Positions 23,426 to 32,173 of a stretch of DNA of 43,072 bases are shown one piece after another. Source of the stretch: Candidatus Fibrimonas termitidis (GTDB lineage Bacteria; Fibrobacterota; Fibrobacteria; Fibrobacterales; Fibrobacteraceae); contig LIUG01000132.1 of NCBI GenBank assembly GCA_001462245.1, positions 10,396 through 53,467 on the forward strand, given 5' to 3'. The notes beneath the pieces were generated by a model. That model ran no database searches. It was not told where the DNA came from and saw only the letters and a list, made by a program, of their open reading frames with translations. A program made the translations under genes and the position numbers. Each line of letters starts with the position of its first letter. Within the stretch, counting starts at the first letter, position 1.

Positions 23426-24447
23426 ATGTCCCTCGCAATATCGTTAGCGGCTCTGCGATTCAATTCGCCGAGTTCGCCGGCCTTTTTAGACAGAGCCGTA
23501 AGTTTTTCCCTATCATTCATTAAACCCGTTATTTTTTCCCAAAGGGTATTTGCTTCAAAATCCAATTCAACAAGAGCTGCGCCGTCTTTTTCCACAGCCC
23601 TTGCATTGTGCTCCTGATGGTTTGCCGTTGCATAAGGATAAGGCAAAAGGATGGAAGCCTTTCCGAATGCCAGAATTTCCGCAAGGGTGGAAGCTCCGGA
23701 ACGGGAAATTATTAAATCTGCATGTTGCATATATGCGTAAATATTATCCAAAAAAGCGGTTATAAAAATATTTTTTGCGCCATTGTATTTCTCAATGAGA
23801 GCATTTGCGTGCCTTGCTCCGGCCTGCCAAACAACAGATAAATTTTCATTCCCGAAAATCCGTTCCAAAATTTGCTCTATCTTTTTATTTATGCCAAGAG
23901 CGCCCTGGCTCCCCCCTGTTATTAAAATACGAAATTTTTTGCTGTTCGCAAAGATTTCCGGGGCCGGTAAATTCTCCGGCATTTCGCGAACCGGATTTCC
24001 CAAAGTTTTAGATGCCGTATAAACTTTCTTCGCAAATTTTGCGCAAATTTTATTTGCAACTCCCATAACGGCATTCGGCTCTATTGCGTAAAAAGGCATT
24101 CTTTTTAAAATTGCCGCAAGCATAACAGGCAAAGCTACGTAGCCTCCGGTTGCAACCACAAATTCAGGTTTTTCCTTTTTCAGCAATTTCGCCGCCTTGA
24201 GCACGGAAGAGGGCAAATTAAAAGGCAGCAATAAATTTTGTTTTATGTTATTTCTCGCTAAAGGAACCGCTTTAATATGCCGATAATCATATTTAGAAGA
24301 GAGCAATCTTTCTTCCATGGACGGCGCAGCACGGCCTGCGAAAATTATTTTGAACGAGCTATCCAAATTTTGAATAGCTTCAGCAACAGCAATTGCCGGG
24401 AACACATGCCCACCGGTGCCGCCACATGCAAAAAAAGCCGTTCTCAT
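23413..24447 (-). CDS. murG: UDP-GlcNAc:lipid I N-acetylglucosaminyltransferase MurG
   Basis: 344 aa GT28 enzyme converting lipid I to lipid II on the inner membrane face. The GGTGGHVFPA loop is at the N-terminus (residues 9-18), ITGGSQGALGIN is the second glycine loop, and SRSGASTLAEILAFGKASILLPYP contains the UDP-GlcNAc-binding Glu. The ATG overlaps the ftsW stop (ATGA). Confidence 0.96.
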   Translation of the reverse strand: MRTAFFACGGTGGHVFPAIAVAEAIQNLDSSFKIIFAGRAAPSMEERLLSSKYDYRHIKAVPLARNNIKQNLLLPFNLPSSVLKAAKLLKKEKPEFVVATGGYVALPVMLAAILKRMPFYAIEPNAVMGVANKICAKFAKKVYTASKTLGNPVREMPENLPAPEIFANSKKFRILITGGSQGALGINKKIEQILERIFGNENLSVVWQAGARHANALIEKYNGAKNIFITAFLDNIYAYMQHADLIISRSGASTLAEILAFGKASILLPYPYATANHQEHNARAVEKDGAALVELDFEANTLWEKITGLMNDREKLTALSKKAGELGELNRRAANDIARDICSI

Positions 24448-25733
24448 CCCGCTCTATTCCTGTTTAGCGAGGATATTTGAACAAGCATCCCCATAAGAAA
24501 AAAATTCATGACCAAATTTGTTCCGCCGGAACTTACAAAAGACAAAGGCTGCCCCGTGTTCGGAAGCAATCTTAAATTAACTCCTATATGAAAGAATATA
24601 TTCAACGTGAAAATTATGGCTATGCCCCAAGCTATATTTCGAGCAAACACCGCATTTCTATCTATTGGTTCTATATTTGCCGCAACCCAAAAACATGCAA
24701 ACAAAAATCCCGCCATTGCAACCGTAATCGGAAGCATTAGCCACATTCCGAGTTCTTCGCCCAAAACACTGTAGGCAAAATCATTGCGAGCGCCGAACAG
24801 ACGGAGCTTTATTGTTCCCTTATCCAATCCCTTGCCTATAATTCCGCCGTCTGCCAGGGCCTGCAAAGCCTCGTTTTGCTGTTCATTGCCTGTGCCTTCT
24901 TCATTGAAAAAATTCCAAATTCTGTTAACGCCATGAGTTTTTGCTATAGAACTGCTCTTATCCAAAGTAGCTATGGAAAATATAATAACAATGGGAATCA
25001 CCAAAGCTGTAACCAGCACAATGCGAGGCTTCAAATCCATCTCTTGCAGAAAGAGCATAAAAAATACCATCAGCATATAAATAAGCATCATGGAATAATT
25101 CGGCATAAGAGCGGTGAAAAATCCAACGGATAAAAAAGCCAAAAGCGGGAACCCGAAAAATTCCCTGCACAGTTTCATTTGCTTCTTTATTCTCATATCC
25201 GTCATGAGTTTCGCGATAAAGAGCATGAGAAAAATTTTTACAACTTCTCCAACCTGAAATGGTCTTGAAAAAATATACAACTGACGCCTCAATTGCGTTA
25301 TGCCGTTATTATCTATGCCCTGCAACTGCGCTTCTGTGTAAAATCCTCTGAGATTTTCATTGTTCACCGGAATTCTATCCCAAGAACTATCTCCCCATAT
25401 GGCGAATATCTGCAAAAATACGGCAAATACAAGAAGAAGAAAAACCCAGCTAAAACCTTCCTTGTTCCAAAGAAATTTCTGCCCATATGAAAAGCGAATT
25501 GCATAACGCCGCCATATAGAGACCGGCAACAAAAAACCCCCAGCGAAAAAAACAAGCGGCGTTAGCACATTTTCAACGGCAAAATCTTTAAACGGAATGG
25601 AATCCCTCTCTAAAGTGCTAATCCCTATATAAATTCCGATAACGGAAAATAAAATGGGAAGCAGCATAAGTTGCCACTTGCCGAACCTTGTTCTTTCCGA
25701 TAAATTATGGAAATAGTCATATACAAAATTCAT
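24444..25733 (-). CDS. ftsW: Divergent FtsW-like SEDS glycosyltransferase
   Basis: 429 aa polytopic protein at the ftsW position between murF and murG. SEDS signatures are readable though altered: ALQALADGGIIGKGLDKGTIK, then RNDFAYSVLGEELGMW (the Asp expected to be catalytic) and LLPNTGQPLSFVSSGGTNL near the end, where typical FtsW has LPVTGLPLPFISYGG. SEDS proteins polymerise lipid II with a partner PBP, here FtsI. It carries a long periplasmic-type loop after the first helices (DSSWDRIPVNNENLRGFYTE). Stop and start with murF are directly adjacent. RodA is the alternative, but the context favours FtsW. Confidence 0.88.
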   Translation of the reverse strand: MNFVYDYFHNLSERTRFGKWQLMLLPILFSVIGIYIGISTLERDSIPFKDFAVENVLTPLVFFAGGFLLPVSIWRRYAIRFSYGQKFLWNKEGFSWVFLLLVFAVFLQIFAIWGDSSWDRIPVNNENLRGFYTEAQLQGIDNNGITQLRRQLYIFSRPFQVGEVVKIFLMLFIAKLMTDMRIKKQMKLCREFFGFPLLAFLSVGFFTALMPNYSMMLIYMLMVFFMLFLQEMDLKPRIVLVTALVIPIVIIFSIATLDKSSSIAKTHGVNRIWNFFNEEGTGNEQQNEALQALADGGIIGKGLDKGTIKLRLFGARNDFAYSVLGEELGMWLMLPITVAMAGFLFACFWVAANIEPIDRNAVFARNIAWGIAIIFTLNIFFHIGVNLRLLPNTGQPLSFVSSGGTNLVMNFFLMGMLVQISSLNRNRAG

Positions 25734-27143
25734 TTAAGCGACCTCCATCTCCTGTAAACTGTTGCACACGTCTTCCAGTTTCATTGAACGGGATGCCTTT
25801 ACCAAAACCGCATCGTTTTCACGAATCAAAAATTTCAGAGCATTTATCGCATTTTCTTTGCTTTCAAAATATTTTATTTTCGCAGGTTTTAAACCGGCTT
25901 TTTCCGCCCCTATGCAATATTCCATAGCATCGTTCCCTATTGCTATCAAATAATCAACGGATAATTCCGGTAATATGGAACCTATTTCCCTGTGGTATTC
26001 CCTGCTATGCGAACCGAGTTCCTTCATATCGCCCAAAACCGCGATTTTGCGGCCTTTGCATGGCATATTGGCAAGGGTTTGCAAAGACATTTTCATTGAG
26101 TGCGGGTTTGCATTGTAGCAATCGGATATAATTGCAATTCCGTTTTTTTGAAGAATCTGCATCCTCATATCATATGCTTTTACTTCCGAAAGTGCTTCAG
26201 CAATTACGCTTTTTGGTATTCTAAACAATTCGCCAACGGCAATAGCGGCAAGAGCATTGTGCACATTGTGCATACCAGGAACCGAGAGTTTATACCAAGT
26301 GCGCGATATGCGAAATTTAGCGCAACCGTTTTCCCATAAAATTTCATCCGGCTTAACCATTCCCTTGTTTACGCCGTAAGTAATCACATCGTACTTTGAA
26401 GAATTGCGGATTTTTGAAAGCATTTTATCGTCTGCATTTATAACCAAATGTCCCTTTTTTTCAAAGCCTTCCGCTATCGATTTTTTTTCTTTGAACACAC
26501 CCTCCAAATCTCCCAAGCCCTCCAAATGGGCCGGAGCTACATTTGTTATAACGGCAACATCCGGAACAGCAGCCTGAGTGAGCTGGCGAATTTCACCTGG
26601 CAGGCTGGTTCCCATTTCTATAACGGCAGCTTCATGCTTATCTGTTAAACCGAGCAATGTCATTGGAACGCCAAAGAGATTGTTTAGGTTTCCCTTTGTG
26701 ACAAGCGTATTGAAGCTTTTGCAAAGCACTGCGGCGAGCATCTCTTTTGTAGAGGTTTTGCCTGCGCTGCCTGTTATGCCAACCACTTTCAAGTTTTGAA
26801 ATCCCTTTCTGTAGCCTCTGGCGAATTTCAGCAAAGCTTTGGTTGTATCTTCTGTAGCGAGCGCAAGCGGAATTTTTTCCATCTCAACTTCTGCCATATT
26901 CACAACTGTCATAATCGCTCCTTTTTTAAATGCCTCTTCTATAAACCCGCCTTTATGCGGATTAAAATTTTTTCCAACCAATGCCCAAAAAATATCACCT
27001 TTTTTTATTTCCCTGGAATCAAAATTTAGGCACGCTTTTTGCATCTTAATTTTCTGCGGCACATTCGCTGCGATAGCGGAAGGGTTTTCCTGCAAAAAAA
27101 TTTGCAGGAAGTTTGCCACGTTCATTTCCAGTTCAAAAGACAT
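25734..27143 (-). CDS. murF: UDP-MurNAc-tripeptide--D-Ala-D-Ala ligase
   Basis: 469 aa. Adds D-Ala-D-Ala to the stem tripeptide. The N-terminal substrate domain shows FDSREIKKGDIFWALVG, the ATP loop is GSAGKTSTKEMLAAVL, and ISDCYNANPHSMKMSLQTLA is the MurF-specific Y-N-A-N-P-x-S-M motif. An in-frame ATG at codon 7 is an alternative start. A GGAG site lies in the murE 3' end. No mraY or murD follows, unlike the usual dcw order. Confidence 0.96.
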   Translation of the reverse strand: MSFELEMNVANFLQIFLQENPSAIAANVPQKIKMQKACLNFDSREIKKGDIFWALVGKNFNPHKGGFIEEAFKKGAIMTVVNMAEVEMEKIPLALATEDTTKALLKFARGYRKGFQNLKVVGITGSAGKTSTKEMLAAVLCKSFNTLVTKGNLNNLFGVPMTLLGLTDKHEAAVIEMGTSLPGEIRQLTQAAVPDVAVITNVAPAHLEGLGDLEGVFKEKKSIAEGFEKKGHLVINADDKMLSKIRNSSKYDVITYGVNKGMVKPDEILWENGCAKFRISRTWYKLSVPGMHNVHNALAAIAVGELFRIPKSVIAEALSEVKAYDMRMQILQKNGIAIISDCYNANPHSMKMSLQTLANMPCKGRKIAVLGDMKELGSHSREYHREIGSILPELSVDYLIAIGNDAMEYCIGAEKAGLKPAKIKYFESKENAINALKFLIRENDAVLVKASRSMKLEDVCNSLQEMEVA

Positions 27144-27146
27144 AAA

Positions 27147-28481
27147 TTAAAAGATCTCCATTAATTGTTCTTTATCGCTGAAATGAATTTTCTCTTTTCC
27201 CAGAATTTGATAGGTTTCATGCCCCTTGCCAGCTACCACTAAAACATCACCGCTTTGCAATTCAACAGCGGCGGCTTTAATCGCTTCTCTGCGATCCGAT
27301 TGCCTTTTGTGTTTGTTTAATTCCATTCCTTTTTCTACATCGTCTAAGATTTGTTCCGGATTTTCTGTTCTCGGATTATCTGAGGTTAGCCAGATTTTAT
27401 CCGTTGTTTTTTCCGCTATGGCACCCATTTTTGGTCTCTTGGTTTTGTCTCTATCACCGCCGCAACCAAATACCAGCAATAAATTTCCTTTGCAGATTTT
27501 GCGTGCAGCGATTAAGGTTCTCTCCAACGCATCCGGCGTATGCGCATAATCCACAATTGCTCGCTTGCCGTCTTTGTTGTACACAACTTCAAAACGTCCC
27601 GGAACGGATATGTTTTCAAGCGTGCTTGTAAGCGCAGCTTCCGGCAAGTCCATTTCGTGCGCCCATTCTATTATCAGCATTGCGTTTTCAATATTATGTT
27701 CGCCAAAGAGCGAGATATTATAATCGTTTATTTTAATTCCGGTTTCCGTATCGGCAACTTGGAACTGTTTTTTGGAAACGCTTATTCTGTCTTTGAAAAA
27801 TAATTCTCCGTATAAACGATTTCCATAAGAATTATCAATATTTATAAAGCCAATTCCTTTTCCCAAAAGTTCCGAGATAAATAGCAATTTTTTCGCCTGA
27901 TAGTAATTTTCCATTGTGCCGTGGTAATCCATATGTTCAAGGCTCAAATTTGTGAATAATGCGGATTTGTAAGGGATTCCCATAACACGCCCCTGAGCGA
28001 GCGCATGGCTTGAGACCTCCATAACCAACTCTGTGCAACCTGCCTCCACTGCTTTTTCTGCGAACTCATAAAGTTCCAAAAAACCCGGAGTAGTTAAATG
28101 CGCTTCTTCTTTTTTAACGTCTATCAAATTGTAAATTGTGCTCAACAGGGCTGTTTTTCTGCCGGCAGCTCTTAAAACCTCATTCATCATAAAGGCACAA
28201 CTGGTTTTTCCGTTTGAACCGGTCACCGCATAGCAGTTGAGTTTGGAAAAAGGATTAGCAAATTCTTCTTTTGCAAATAAATACCTTGTGAAAATAACAT
28301 CATTCACCTGCGCCCATCTATCATCATATCCTTTTGGAGCCGGCAAAGCGGAAACAACAGAGGAGGCTCCTCTTTCCAAAGCCTCCAAAGCGTGTTCTTT
28401 TTCCGAACCGTCAACACAAGGAACTGCAAAAAATATATCGCCGGTTTTTACAAATTTTGAATTATCCTTTAATCTGCTCAT
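27147..28481 (-). CDS. murE: UDP-MurNAc-tripeptide synthetase MurE, meso-DAP type
   Basis: 444 aa. Adds the third stem residue. The ATP loop is GSNGKTSCAFMMNEV, with TTPGFLELYEF, EVSSHALAQGR and SLEHMDYHGTMENYYQAK following. The specificity motif is DNPRTENP, matching the D-N-P-R signature of meso-diaminopimelate enzymes and consistent with dapF in this window. The N-terminal UDP-binding domain is somewhat short compared with the usual 480-500 aa. The start overlaps the ftsI stop (ATGA). Confidence 0.95.
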   Translation of the reverse strand: MSRLKDNSKFVKTGDIFFAVPCVDGSEKEHALEALERGASSVVSALPAPKGYDDRWAQVNDVIFTRYLFAKEEFANPFSKLNCYAVTGSNGKTSCAFMMNEVLRAAGRKTALLSTIYNLIDVKKEEAHLTTPGFLELYEFAEKAVEAGCTELVMEVSSHALAQGRVMGIPYKSALFTNLSLEHMDYHGTMENYYQAKKLLFISELLGKGIGFINIDNSYGNRLYGELFFKDRISVSKKQFQVADTETGIKINDYNISLFGEHNIENAMLIIEWAHEMDLPEAALTSTLENISVPGRFEVVYNKDGKRAIVDYAHTPDALERTLIAARKICKGNLLLVFGCGGDRDKTKRPKMGAIAEKTTDKIWLTSDNPRTENPEQILDDVEKGMELNKHKRQSDRREAIKAAAVELQSGDVLVVAGKGHETYQILGKEKIHFSDKEQLMEIF

Positions 28482-30274
28482 ATACTTTCTCTCAATTTTA
28501 TGCGCACTTCGCTTTTTCTGTCAGCTTCTTCGCCGGGTCCCGGAAACTGCATATACACTCTTCCAACACCATCGTAAATAACGTTCAAATGTTCAAGCAT
28601 ACCTGAAGCATCTCTTAAAGTCAGGCCTATTACATCCGGCATACGCCCCGTGTTTCTTTGATGTTCTCTTAAAGATAGTTCCAAATATTCTCCGGTGGAA
28701 TCTCTCTTTATGGTTTGCGCTACAACAGAACCGTTTCTGCTTTCATCGTCAAAACGTATATTGCAACGCATTCCGTTAGCTTTGTCCAAAGCCGCCGGTT
28801 TTGTATGCCCGATAAAGGATATATCGCTGCACAGGCTATCTGCCGGTGCGTATTCTTTTGCGAAAGTTACCGGGGACAAAGCCGGATGCAAATATATTTG
28901 CTCCATTATTTTTTGGAATACCGGGCCTGCAACCGTTGCTCCGGCATTCTTGGTGTTGTACATTGTGACAAGGCACACAAAATGCGGATCCGACACTCTT
29001 TCAAATCCTATAAAAGAAGAATTATAGGTTCCGCTCTTGTATTTTCCGGCACTGTCTATAATTTGCGCAGTTCCCGTTTTACCTGCAAATTCAAAGAAAG
29101 CGTATTTGGACTTCACATTTTCAGCGGTGCCGCCCGAATCCACAACGCCTTTTAGCATCTCTCTCAAAAGCCTTGTATTTTCAGTAGTGGAAATTACCCG
29201 GCGTACGGAATCCCTTTCCGTTGCGGCAGAATCTTTCCCGTATTCCAGTATCAATTTGGGGTTATACAAAATTCCGCCGTTTGCTATTGAGCTAAAAGCC
29301 TTAGCAACATCCAAAGATGTCAAATCTATGGATTGCCCGAATCCTTGAGCGGCTTGCGTTCTCAGATGCGAAACGCGATGGAAACCTCTGTGGCTTATTC
29401 TGAGCGGAAAATCCGAATTTTCGTTTATGGCAAAATTTTTCACCCCGTAAAAAAATTTCTCGTAGCCAATCTCCTCAATAACATATTTGCCAAAAGCTAT
29501 ATTTGAAGAAAATACCATAGCTTCCTGCATATCGCAGCTTTTCTTCTCGTGAGTATCTTTTATGATTTTTTCATTTGCGCTATTTTTATTAACCTGCCAT
29601 TTGCCGTTCTCCGTATCTATACGCTTATTCGGGTCCACTCCGTTTTCCAAAGCTATAACAGCCGTGAGCGGTTTAAAAATAGAACCGGGTTCAAAAGAAT
29701 GCAGAGCTTCTTCGTATCTCCCTTTTTCAGGATTAAAACTCGTTATAGCCAGTATTTGCCCCGTACGAGGATCCATAACCAAAACAGATGCCCCCGCTGC
29801 GCCGAATTTTGGTACATACTCCCGGATTGTGTTTTCAACAATTTCCTGTATCCGCAAATCCAAAGAGAGATATACATCTTTGCCATCAATACAAGGTATA
29901 AGTTCATCTTCGCTCACCGGAACATTTCCGGGCTTGACTACTACAGTTGAAACGCAATCTTGCCCGCGCAAGTCCTTGATTTTTGAACTGACAACTCCTT
30001 TCAAAATTGCGGATAAACCATTAAGATGCTTATGATAATAAACCTCTTTCTCTTTTTCTCGCTCAGGTTCTCCGGCCATATAAAATTTGTCCCAAAGCAC
30101 TTTGCCGTTGCGGTCTAAAACAGACCCGTATTTAGCTTTTTCGTACAGACGTTTTTTGGTTTTATCCAAATAATAATTTTTTTCGCTTGTAACTTGAATT
30201 TGAACAAGCCTAGCAACAAAACCAATAGTTGCCAATGAGAGAAAAATTCCTATTATAATGAGCCTTGCTTTCAT
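28478..30274 (-). CDS. ftsI: Division transpeptidase FtsI (class B PBP) with C-terminal PASTA domain
   Basis: 598 aa. One N-terminal TM (IIIGIFLSLATIGFVARLVQI), a PBP dimerisation region, then the transpeptidase domain. Catalytic motifs: S-x-x-K in EPGSIFKPLTAV, S-x-N in SSNIAFG, K-T-G in FAGKTGTAQ. The last 55 residues (MPDVIGLTLRDASGMLEHL) form one PASTA domain, more common in SpoVD/PBP2x-type proteins than in enterobacterial FtsI. It cross-links septal peptidoglycan with FtsW. The start overlaps the ftsL stop. Confidence 0.95.
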   Translation of the reverse strand: MKARLIIIGIFLSLATIGFVARLVQIQVTSEKNYYLDKTKKRLYEKAKYGSVLDRNGKVLWDKFYMAGEPEREKEKEVYYHKHLNGLSAILKGVVSSKIKDLRGQDCVSTVVVKPGNVPVSEDELIPCIDGKDVYLSLDLRIQEIVENTIREYVPKFGAAGASVLVMDPRTGQILAITSFNPEKGRYEEALHSFEPGSIFKPLTAVIALENGVDPNKRIDTENGKWQVNKNSANEKIIKDTHEKKSCDMQEAMVFSSNIAFGKYVIEEIGYEKFFYGVKNFAINENSDFPLRISHRGFHRVSHLRTQAAQGFGQSIDLTSLDVAKAFSSIANGGILYNPKLILEYGKDSAATERDSVRRVISTTENTRLLREMLKGVVDSGGTAENVKSKYAFFEFAGKTGTAQIIDSAGKYKSGTYNSSFIGFERVSDPHFVCLVTMYNTKNAGATVAGPVFQKIMEQIYLHPALSPVTFAKEYAPADSLCSDISFIGHTKPAALDKANGMRCNIRFDDESRNGSVVAQTIKRDSTGEYLELSLREHQRNTGRMPDVIGLTLRDASGMLEHLNVIYDGVGRVYMQFPGPGEEADRKSEVRIKLRESI

Positions 30275-30537
30275 TTTGGATCCCCCGTGATTTTGATTGC
30301 GGTTTCATTCATTCCAAGCCCGAGTGATAAAGCCGCAGAGTCTATTCTGTTTCTTGAAGATAAACTATCTACGCTTTTTTCTGCCAAAGATAAATTGTAA
30401 TCGACAACTGAAACGGAATCCTTCACTGCCTTTTCCTGCAAAATCAAAGCTGCAAGTTTTTCGTTTGCCATTTTCATTGGAACGGACAAAGCAAAGAGAA
30501 GGCAAAAAAGAAAGATGGCTGTTATTACAAGTTTCAT
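30271..30537 (-). CDS. ftsL: FtsL-like small divisome protein
   Basis: 88 aa: an N-terminal TM helix (LVITAIFLFCLLFALSVPM) followed by a coiled-coil-like segment (NEKLAALILQEKAVKDSVSV and later heptads). FtsL is poorly conserved in sequence; size, topology and location between rsmH and ftsI make the call. It overlaps ftsI by 4 nt. Confidence 0.8.
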   Translation of the reverse strand: MKLVITAIFLFCLLFALSVPMKMANEKLAALILQEKAVKDSVSVVDYNLSLAEKSVDSLSSRNRIDSAALSLGLGMNETAIKITGDPK

Positions 30538-30546
30538 GGCACTCTC

Positions 30547-31470
30547 CTAAATTCTCTCGTAAACTCTTAATGCGGCTGAACGGGAACGGGAATTTTTTCT
30601 CAGTTCATCTGCGCTTGGTGTTACAGGTTTTTTATTCACTTTTTTTATTCTTCTATTATTCCCGCCGCAAATGCAAACGGGCAAATTGACATTGCACAGA
30701 CAATTTTTTTCAAAAAGCGAAAGAACATCCTTCACCGCTCTTGCTTCCTTTGAATGATAGGTTATTATGCAAAGCCTGCCGCTGCTTTTAAGGCAATGCA
30801 CAGCCGCCTCAACGCTTTTTTTAATCTCAGAAATTTCCGAATTCACTTCCATGCGAATGGCTTGAAATACCCTCGCCTTCAAGCTGTTCAAATCTTCTCT
30901 TCTATTGCTATAAACTTCTTCAACTGCCGCGCTTAAATCTGCCGCAGTATTTGTCTTTCCCGTTAAAATGCGTTTCGCTAGGCGTCCTGCCCTTTCCAAA
31001 TCCGAATTTTCCCTTAAAACTTTTGTCAGTTCTTTTTCGGAAATTCTATTCAAATAACTTTGCGCATTTTCACCGCTGCCAACGTCCATTCGCATATCCA
31101 ATTCGCCGCCGGAAAAGGAAAAACCTCTGTTTGCATCTAACTGGTGAGAGCTTACCCCGAGGTCGTAAAGAACACCGCCGAGAGTCTCTGCCCCAAGCTC
31201 TATTCCCAAGTTTGAAAATGTTTTGCGGTGATAAATAATTTTTGAACCAAACCTTGCAAGCCTTGATTTTGCTGCATTTATAGCGTCAATATCTCTGTCA
31301 AAGCAATGCAGATATTGACCTTCGCCTAGAAGCTCTGCAATTTTTTCGGAGTGAGAGCCACCACCAAGGGTACAGTCCGCATAATCGTAACCATGCCTTA
31401 TGTGCAAGCTCTCCACAGCCTCGTCCAGAAGCACGGGAACATGGTGAAAATTTGTGTTTATAGAATCCAT
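30547..31470 (-). CDS. rsmH: 16S rRNA m4C1402 methyltransferase RsmH (MraW)
   Basis: 307 aa. SAM-dependent N4-methylation of C1402 in 16S rRNA. HVPVLLDEAVESLHIRHG at the N-terminus, DCTLGGGSHSEKIAELL as the SAM-binding loop, GVLYDLGVSSHQLD, RGFSFSGGELDMRMD, and the C-terminal IITYHSKEARAVK are all diagnostic. The C-terminal region holds several Cys (NCLCNVNLPVCICGGNN). The first 13 nt overlap mraZ. Confidence 0.97.
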   Translation of the reverse strand: MDSINTNFHHVPVLLDEAVESLHIRHGYDYADCTLGGGSHSEKIAELLGEGQYLHCFDRDIDAINAAKSRLARFGSKIIYHRKTFSNLGIELGAETLGGVLYDLGVSSHQLDANRGFSFSGGELDMRMDVGSGENAQSYLNRISEKELTKVLRENSDLERAGRLAKRILTGKTNTAADLSAAVEEVYSNRREDLNSLKARVFQAIRMEVNSEISEIKKSVEAAVHCLKSSGRLCIITYHSKEARAVKDVLSLFEKNCLCNVNLPVCICGGNNRRIKKVNKKPVTPSADELRKNSRSRSAALRVYERI

Positions 31471-31883
31471 TCGTCCCCGCTAAAATTATCGCTTGGATCA
31501 AGGGTGTAATCCTTTGCACGTTCCGGATTCATAAGAACAACCTTATCGCCATCGCCGGAGAACACGACTTCTTTATCTATTCCGGCAAAGTCCTTTAAGT
31601 TAGGAGGCAATAAAAAGCGGCTCTGTTTATCATCTAAAACAATTTCATGGGAATTATGCAGGAGTTTTCTGCGTTTTGCGTAATTTTCGGGGGTTCTTTC
31701 AAGATTTTGGAGAGTCTCCACCCAAAGGTCGTAATCAGCTTCTCTGCGCAAGTGAATTGTGTTATTGGGTCCAATGGAGAGGTAAAACTTTTTTTCAGAC
31801 GGCACAAGCGAGCGAAAGCAGGAGGGGAAAGAAACCCTGCCGTTTCCATCTATGATAACTTGTGAATTGCCCTGAAATTTCAT
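31458..31883 (-). CDS. mraZ: Transcriptional regulator MraZ, first gene of the dcw operon
   Basis: 141 aa with two AbrB/SpoVT-like halves, each with the D-x-x-x-R motif (IDGNGRVSFPSCFRSLV; LDDKQSRFLLPPNLKDFAGI). MraZ binds repeats in the dcw promoter in studied bacteria; I did not find clear GTGG[A/T]G repeats upstream here. The ATG lies 8 nt after TATATT and no ribosome-binding site intervenes, so the whole 15-kb operon may start with a leaderless mRNA. Confidence 0.95.
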   Translation of the reverse strand: MKFQGNSQVIIDGNGRVSFPSCFRSLVPSEKKFYLSIGPNNTIHLRREADYDLWVETLQNLERTPENYAKRRKLLHNSHEIVLDDKQSRFLLPPNLKDFAGIDKEVVFSGDGDKVVLMNPERAKDYTLDPSDNFSGDEWIL

Positions 31884-31891
31884 TTAGGCTA

Positions 31892-31897
31892 AATATA
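31892..31897 (-). promoter_or_regulatory. dcw operon promoter, -10-like TGTATATT
   Basis: Minus strand AAAATG-TATATT-TAGCCTAA-ATG; the TG before the hexamer resembles an extended -10. 8 nt separate it from the mraZ ATG. Confidence 0.55.
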
Positions 31898-32004
31898 CAT
31901 TTTTTCGTGGCAAACAAACCCTTTTTATTTATTTTTAACCCATTTTCACCCAGAAACATGAGAATTTTCCAATGATATAAACAGTGAATTAACGTAAATT
32001 AGAA

Positions 32005-32030
32005 AACCCCTGAACATCTGTTCAGGGGTT
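32005..32030. terminator. Strong hairpin in the mraZ / peptidase intergenic region
   Basis: AACCCCTGAA-CATCTG-TTCAGGGGTT: a 10-bp perfect stem with a 6-nt loop. It is flanked by TTTTCTAATTT on the minus strand and TTTCGGTTCGTTTT on the plus strand, so it could terminate either way. No annotated gene ends here, which hints at a short untracked transcript of about 100-140 nt. The rest of the 290-nt gap (31884-32173) holds the two divergent promoters and AT-rich sequence. Confidence 0.6.
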
Positions 32031-32136
32031 TCGGTTCGTTTTGCTAAGGCTTTTGGAATTGTGGTTGGGAAATTTATTAGGGATAAGTTCTCTATAGCAT
32101 TTCGCAAAAAATTTTACTTTTTTGTAAAAAAAAATA

Positions 32137-32142
32137 TATATT
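32137..32142 (+). promoter_or_regulatory. -10-like TATATT for the subtilase-like gene
   Basis: Lies in an AT-rich run, followed by a 31-nt leader with TTGAGG before the ATG at 32174. The AT richness makes chance likely. Confidence 0.35.
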
Positions 32143-32173
32143 TATTTCCAATAACAACTTATTGAGGTTTCTT

